Of a stretch of 64,000 nt of DNA, positions 61,016 through 64,000 are shown piece after piece. Source of the stretch: Burkholderiales bacterium Ga0077547 (lineage in GTDB: Bacteria > Pseudomonadota > Gammaproteobacteria > Burkholderiales > Burkholderiaceae_C). The DNA is taken from contig LNEY01000033.1 of NCBI GenBank assembly GCA_001464195.1, forward strand, positions 1 to 64,000. Direction: 5' to 3'. The translations under genes and the position numbers were made by a program. The notes under the pieces are model-generated. The model had not been told where the DNA came from, made no database searches, and worked only from the letters and a program-made list of their open reading frames with translations. Positions within the stretch are counted from its first letter, which is position 1. The number at the start of each line of letters is the position of its first letter.

Positions 61016-61732
61016 TCAGGGGAACGCGGCCGCTTCCTTGCCCTGGGCCATGTGCAATTGCATCAGGCGTTTGGCGAGCTCCGCATCGCGTGCCCTCAGG
61101 GCCGTCATGATGTCTCGGTGCTCCTGGAGCGAGGCGGCCAGCCGTCCCTCTTTCAGCAGGGAGTGGTGTCGGTTCAACTTCATCACCTGCCGCATGTCTG
61201 CGACCATCTGGTTGCGCCAACGGTTGTCCGCAATCTCCAGCAGGCGCATGTGGAAGCGCTCGTTGGCCGCGAAGAAGGCGTCGGCGTCGTTCACCGCGTC
61301 CTCCAGGCGGGCATGCAGCGCTGCCAGATCTGCCAGCTCAGCGTCGGTTGCCTGCTCGGCCACCACCGCCACCGCATCGCACTCGAGCAGGGAGAGCAGG
61401 TGGAAAACCTCTGTGAGGTCGCGCTGCGAAACTTCGGTGACATAAGCGCCGCGCCGCAGCTTCATCGTCACCAGGCCTTCGGATGCCAGCACCTTCAAGG
61501 CCTCGCGCAGGGGAGTGCGACTGGTGCCGTACTCCGCGGCCAGCGACTGCTCGTCAATCCAGCTGCCCGGTGCCAGGGTGTGCGACATGATCTTCGAGCG
61601 CAGCCGTTCAGCCACCTGCTGATACAGCGCGGTCGAGGGCAGTTGCACGCGGTCGCTTGCGGCGCCGGTCGGCGTCATGCCGCGGGGAGGGGCTGCCTGT
61701 GAGGTCGGGTGCGGTCCATCGATCGAATTCAT
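61016..61732 (-). CDS. GntR-family transcriptional regulator (FadR/FCD subfamily)
   Basis: 238 residues. The winged helix-turn-helix (QVAERLRSKIMSHTLAPGSW, SRTPLREALKVLASEGLV) is followed by the helical FCD effector domain (FHLLSLLECDAVAVVAEQ, FHMRLLEIADN with the metal/ligand histidines). The start is ATG 61730-61732 (MNSIDGPHPTS). It is divergent from methylmalonyl-CoA mutase with a 20-base palindrome between, so it probably represses that gene in response to a propionyl/methylmalonyl-type metabolite (inference). Confidence 0.92.
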   Translation of the reverse strand: MNSIDGPHPTSQAAPPRGMTPTGAASDRVQLPSTALYQQVAERLRSKIMSHTLAPGSWIDEQSLAAEYGTSRTPLREALKVLASEGLVTMKLRRGAYVTEVSQRDLTEVFHLLSLLECDAVAVVAEQATDAELADLAALHARLEDAVNDADAFFAANERFHMRLLEIADNRWRNQMVADMRQVMKLNRHHSLLKEGRLAASLQEHRDIMTALRARDAELAKRLMQLHMAQGKEAAAFP

Positions 61733-61766
61733 GAGCAAGCCTGCGCGCTGGGTGAGCAATTTGTCT

Positions 61767-61786
61767 ATAATTCAATTTTGAATTAT
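61767..61786. promoter_or_regulatory. 20-base palindrome, probable GntR operator, overlapping -10
   Basis: ATAATTCAA and TTGAATTAT form a perfect 9-bp inverted repeat with a 2-base centre. The overlapping TATAAT (61766-61771) suits a plus-strand promoter of the mutase gene about 85 nt before its ATG. The AT-rich palindrome stands out in a GC-rich region. A repressor bound there would block both divergent promoters. Confidence 0.7.
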
Positions 61787-61855
61787 GCATGATGCGCAGC
61801 AAAGGACTCAAATCCGCACGCTTTGCAGCGTCATGCCACGCCGAACGGAGCCCCC

Positions 61856-64000
61856 ATGTCTGAACCGATGCACCTGAACTCCGACGCGTTGGCCACCTGG
61901 CAGAAGGCCGCGGCCAAGTCAGCGCCGGGATGTCAGGTTGACGCGCTGAACTGGCACACGCCCGAAGGATTGGTGGTCAAGCCGCTGTACACCGCTGCGG
62001 ATCTGAAGGGTCTGCACTACACCGACACGCTGCCCGGCTTCGCTCCGTATGTCCGCGGCCCGCAAGCGACGATGTATGCCGTTCGTCCCTGGACGATCCG
62101 CCAGTACGCCGGCTTCTCGACCGCCGAGGCATCGAACGCGTTCTACAAGAAGGCGCTGGCCGCCGGCGGGCAGGGCGTCAGCGTGGCTTTCGATCTGGCC
62201 ACGCACCGTGGCTACGACAGCGACCACCCGCGCGTCACGGGCGATGTGGGCAAGGCCGGTGTGGCGATCGACAGCGTCGAGGACATGAAAATCCTCTTCA
62301 ACGAGATCCCGCTCGACAAGGTCAGCGTCTCGATGACGATGAACGGCGCGGTGCTGCCGGTGTTGGCGGCCTATGTGGTCGCAGCCGAAGAGCAGGGCGT
62401 GTCGGAGGAGTTGCTCGCGGGGACCATCCAGAACGACATCCTCAAGGAGTTCATGGTCCGCAACACCTACATCTACCCGCCCGAGCCGAGCATGCGCATC
62501 GTCGGCGACATCATCGAGTACACGGCGAAGAAGATGCCGAAGTTCAACTCGATCAGCATCTCCGGGTATCACATGCAGGAGGCGGGGGCCAACCAGGCGC
62601 TGGAATTGGCCTTCACGCTGGCCGACGGGAAAGAGTACGTGAAGACCGCGCTCGCCAAGGGCCTCGATGTCGATGAGTTCGCCGGGCGCCTGAGCTTCTT
62701 CTGGGCGATCGGGATGAACTTCTACCTCGAGATCGCGAAGATGCGCGCCGCGCGTCTGCTGTGGTGGAAGATCATGTCGGCGTTCAACCCGAAGAACCCG
62801 AAGAGCCTGATGCTGCGCACCCACTGCCAGACCTCGGGCTGGAGCCTGGCCGAGCAGGACCCGTACAACAACGTGGTGCGCACCACCATCGAAGCGATGG
62901 CCGCGGTGTTCGGCGGCACGCAGAGCCTGCACACCAATGGATTGGACGAAGCCATTGCGCTGCCGACCGAATTTAGCGCCCGCATTGCCCGCAACACGCA
63001 GCTGATCATCCAGGAGGAAACACACATCACCAGCGTCGTTGACCCCTGGGCCGGCAGCTACATGATGGAAAAGCTGACGCAGGACATGGCCGACGCGGCC
63101 TGGAAAATCATCGAAGAAGTCGATGCCATGGGCGGCATGGTGAAGGCAGTGGACAGCGGCTGGGCCAAGCTGAAGATCGAAGCCAGCGCCACCGAAAAGC
63201 AGGCGCGCATCGATTCGCGGCAGGACGTGATCGTTGGCGTCAACAAGTACAAGCTGGACACCGAAGACGCGATCGACACCCTGAGCATCGACAACGTCGC
63301 GGTGCGCGAGAACCAGGTCGCGCGCTTGAAGGCCATTCGCGCCAAGCGCGACAGCGCTGCGGTGCAGGCCGCCCTCGATGCGCTGACGGCCTGCGCCGAG
63401 GCTGGCGACCGCGGCGACAGCGCGCCAGGCAACTTGCTCGACCTGGCGATCCGCGCAATGCGCGTGCGCGCCACGGTTGGCGAGGTCAGCGATGCGCTGG
63501 AAAAGGCCTGGGGCCGCCACCGTGCCGACACGCAGAAGGTCACGGGCGTTTACGCCGCAGCCTACGACAGCGCCGAAGGCTGGGCGCAACTGCAAAAGGA
63601 AATTGCCGAGTTCGCCCGCGACGAAGGCCGCCGCCCGCGCGTGATGATCGCCAAGCTCGGACAGGACGGGCACGACCGCGGTGCCAAGGTGGTGGCCACC
63701 GCCTACGCCGACCTCGGCTTCGATGTGGACATGGGCCCGCTGTTCCAGACGGCCGAAGAGTGCGCGCGGCAGGCGATCGAGAACGACGTGCACGCCGTGG
63801 GCGTCAGCACGCTGGCGGCCGGCCACAAGACGCTGGTGCCGGAGATCATCGCCGAGCTGAAGAAGCAGGGCGCTGACGACATCATCGTGTTCGTCGGTGG
63901 CGTGATCCCGCGCGCCGATTACGACTTCCTCTACGAAGCCGGCGTCAAGGGCATCTATGGCCCCGGCACGCCAATCCCGGCGAGCGCGAAGGACGTGCTG
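61856..64000 (+). CDS. Methylmalonyl-CoA mutase (3' end cut by window edge)
   Basis: 715 codons are visible, to the window edge, with no stop. The N-terminal TIM-barrel catalytic domain carries [19 protein letters not shown] and the substrate-binding [13 protein letters not shown] and [11 protein letters not shown] stretches; the C-terminal B12-binding domain contains [13 protein letters not shown] with the DxHxxG cobalt-binding histidine, then the conserved [13 protein letters not shown]. It interconverts methylmalonyl-CoA and succinyl-CoA (propionate pathway). The ATG at 61856 has GGAG five nt upstream. Very close to full length (usual 715-740 residues). Confidence 0.97.
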   Translation, partial: MSEPMHLNSDALATWQKAAAKSAPGCQVDALNWHTPEGLVVKPLYTAADLKGLHYTDTLPGFAPYVRGPQATMYAVRPWTIRQYAGFSTAEASNAFYKKALAAGGQGVSVAFDLATHRGYDSDHPRVTGDVGKAGVAIDSVEDMKILFNEIPLDKVSVSMTMNGAVLPVLAAYVVAAEEQGVSEELLAGTIQNDILKEFMVRNTYIYPPEPSMRIVGDIIEYTAKKMPKFNSISISGYHMQEAGANQALELAFTLADGKEYVKTALAKGLDVDEFAGRLSFFWAIGMNFYLEIAKMRAARLLWWKIMSAFNPKNPKSLMLRTHCQTSGWSLAEQDPYNNVVRTTIEAMAAVFGGTQSLHTNGLDEAIALPTEFSARIARNTQLIIQEETHITSVVDPWAGSYMMEKLTQDMADAAWKIIEEVDAMGGMVKAVDSGWAKLKIEASATEKQARIDSRQDVIVGVNKYKLDTEDAIDTLSIDNVAVRENQVARLKAIRAKRDSAAVQAALDALTACAEAGDRGDSAPGNLLDLAIRAMRVRATVGEVSDALEKAWGRHRADTQKVTGVYAAAYDSAEGWAQLQKEIAEFARDEGRRPRVMIAKLGQDGHDRGAKVVATAYADLGFDVDMGPLFQTAEECARQAIENDVHAVGVSTLAAGHKTLVPEIIAELKKQGADDIIVFVGGVIPRADYDFLYEAGVKGIYGPGTPIPASAKDVL

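Noticed and set aside
61919-63826. A 635-codon open frame antisense to methylmalonyl-CoA mutase
   Set aside because: It lies inside an unmistakable coding region of the opposite strand; translated product is low-complexity Val/Arg/His/Gly with no domain.

Overview
The window reads as a chromosomal segment of a GC-rich betaproteobacterium, most likely order Burkholderiales and probably the Rubrivivax/Leptothrix/Ideonella type of lineage. This is inferred from gene content and protein character (Lys/Ala-rich RpoD N-terminus, HrpA with a long C-terminal extension, FimV-like protein, short H-NS, a paired CysB-type regulator set, sulfate-permease operon). No database was consulted. Gene density is high, both strands are used, and there are no insertion sequences, phage genes, CRISPR arrays or rRNA operons. 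Only one gap without a gene exceeds 300 bases (26943-27302), and it holds an unusual set of interleaved inverted repeats.

Layout. 1-10.4 kb: information processing and core metabolism (rpoD cut by the left edge, dnaG, an H-NS-family gene, yggX, argA, hrpA). 10.4-13.5 kb: tRNA-Pro and tRNA-Arg, an unrecognised 262-residue protein, and a FimV-like membrane protein. 13.5-18.2 kb (minus): a tightly coupled operon lptF-lptG-cbiX/sirB-like-cysB-aminotransferase, in which four of five genes overlap by ATGA. 18.2-21.8 kb: pepA, holC, a small acidic protein and an orphan amino-acid binding protein. 21.9-24.5 kb (minus): lipoprotein, tRNA-Ser, small proteins, SPFH and NfeD pair. 24.7-30.4 kb: a biodegradative-type basic amino acid decarboxylase, then the isoprenoid operon xseB-ispA-dxs on the minus strand. 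30.5-36 kb: Rieske oxygenase plus mercaptopyruvate-type sulfurtransferase, exopolyphosphatase, and a TolA/TonB-like protein. 36-43 kb: Ca2+/H+ antiporter, two MscS-type channels, and a MASE1-PAS-PAS-GGDEF-EAL protein.

43-50.6 kb is a sulfate-uptake locus: two tandem sulfate-binding proteins with closely matched promoters, then cysT, cysW, cysA, a degenerate HD-GYP protein and a second CysB-type regulator. 50.8-56.9 kb is a probable four-gene operon: hybrid histidine kinase, HD-GYP response regulator, outer-membrane porin-like barrel and a small PstS-like periplasmic protein. 56.9-61 kb carries metal genes (VIT-family transporter, feoA-feoB, a DUF2796 protein) with folA. 61-64 kb holds a GntR-family regulator divergent from methylmalonyl-CoA mutase, which runs off the right edge.

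Themes: sulfur appears repeatedly (CysB twice, CysTWA, two Sbp, a sirohydrochlorin chelatase-like protein, a sulfurtransferase); cyclic-di-GMP signalling is represented three times (one bifunctional protein, one canonical HD-GYP, one degenerate HD-GYP). The best candidates for new biology are the kinase/HD-GYP/porin/binding-protein operon, the mutually exclusive long inverted repeats near 27 kb, and the twin-promoter sulfate-binding pair.
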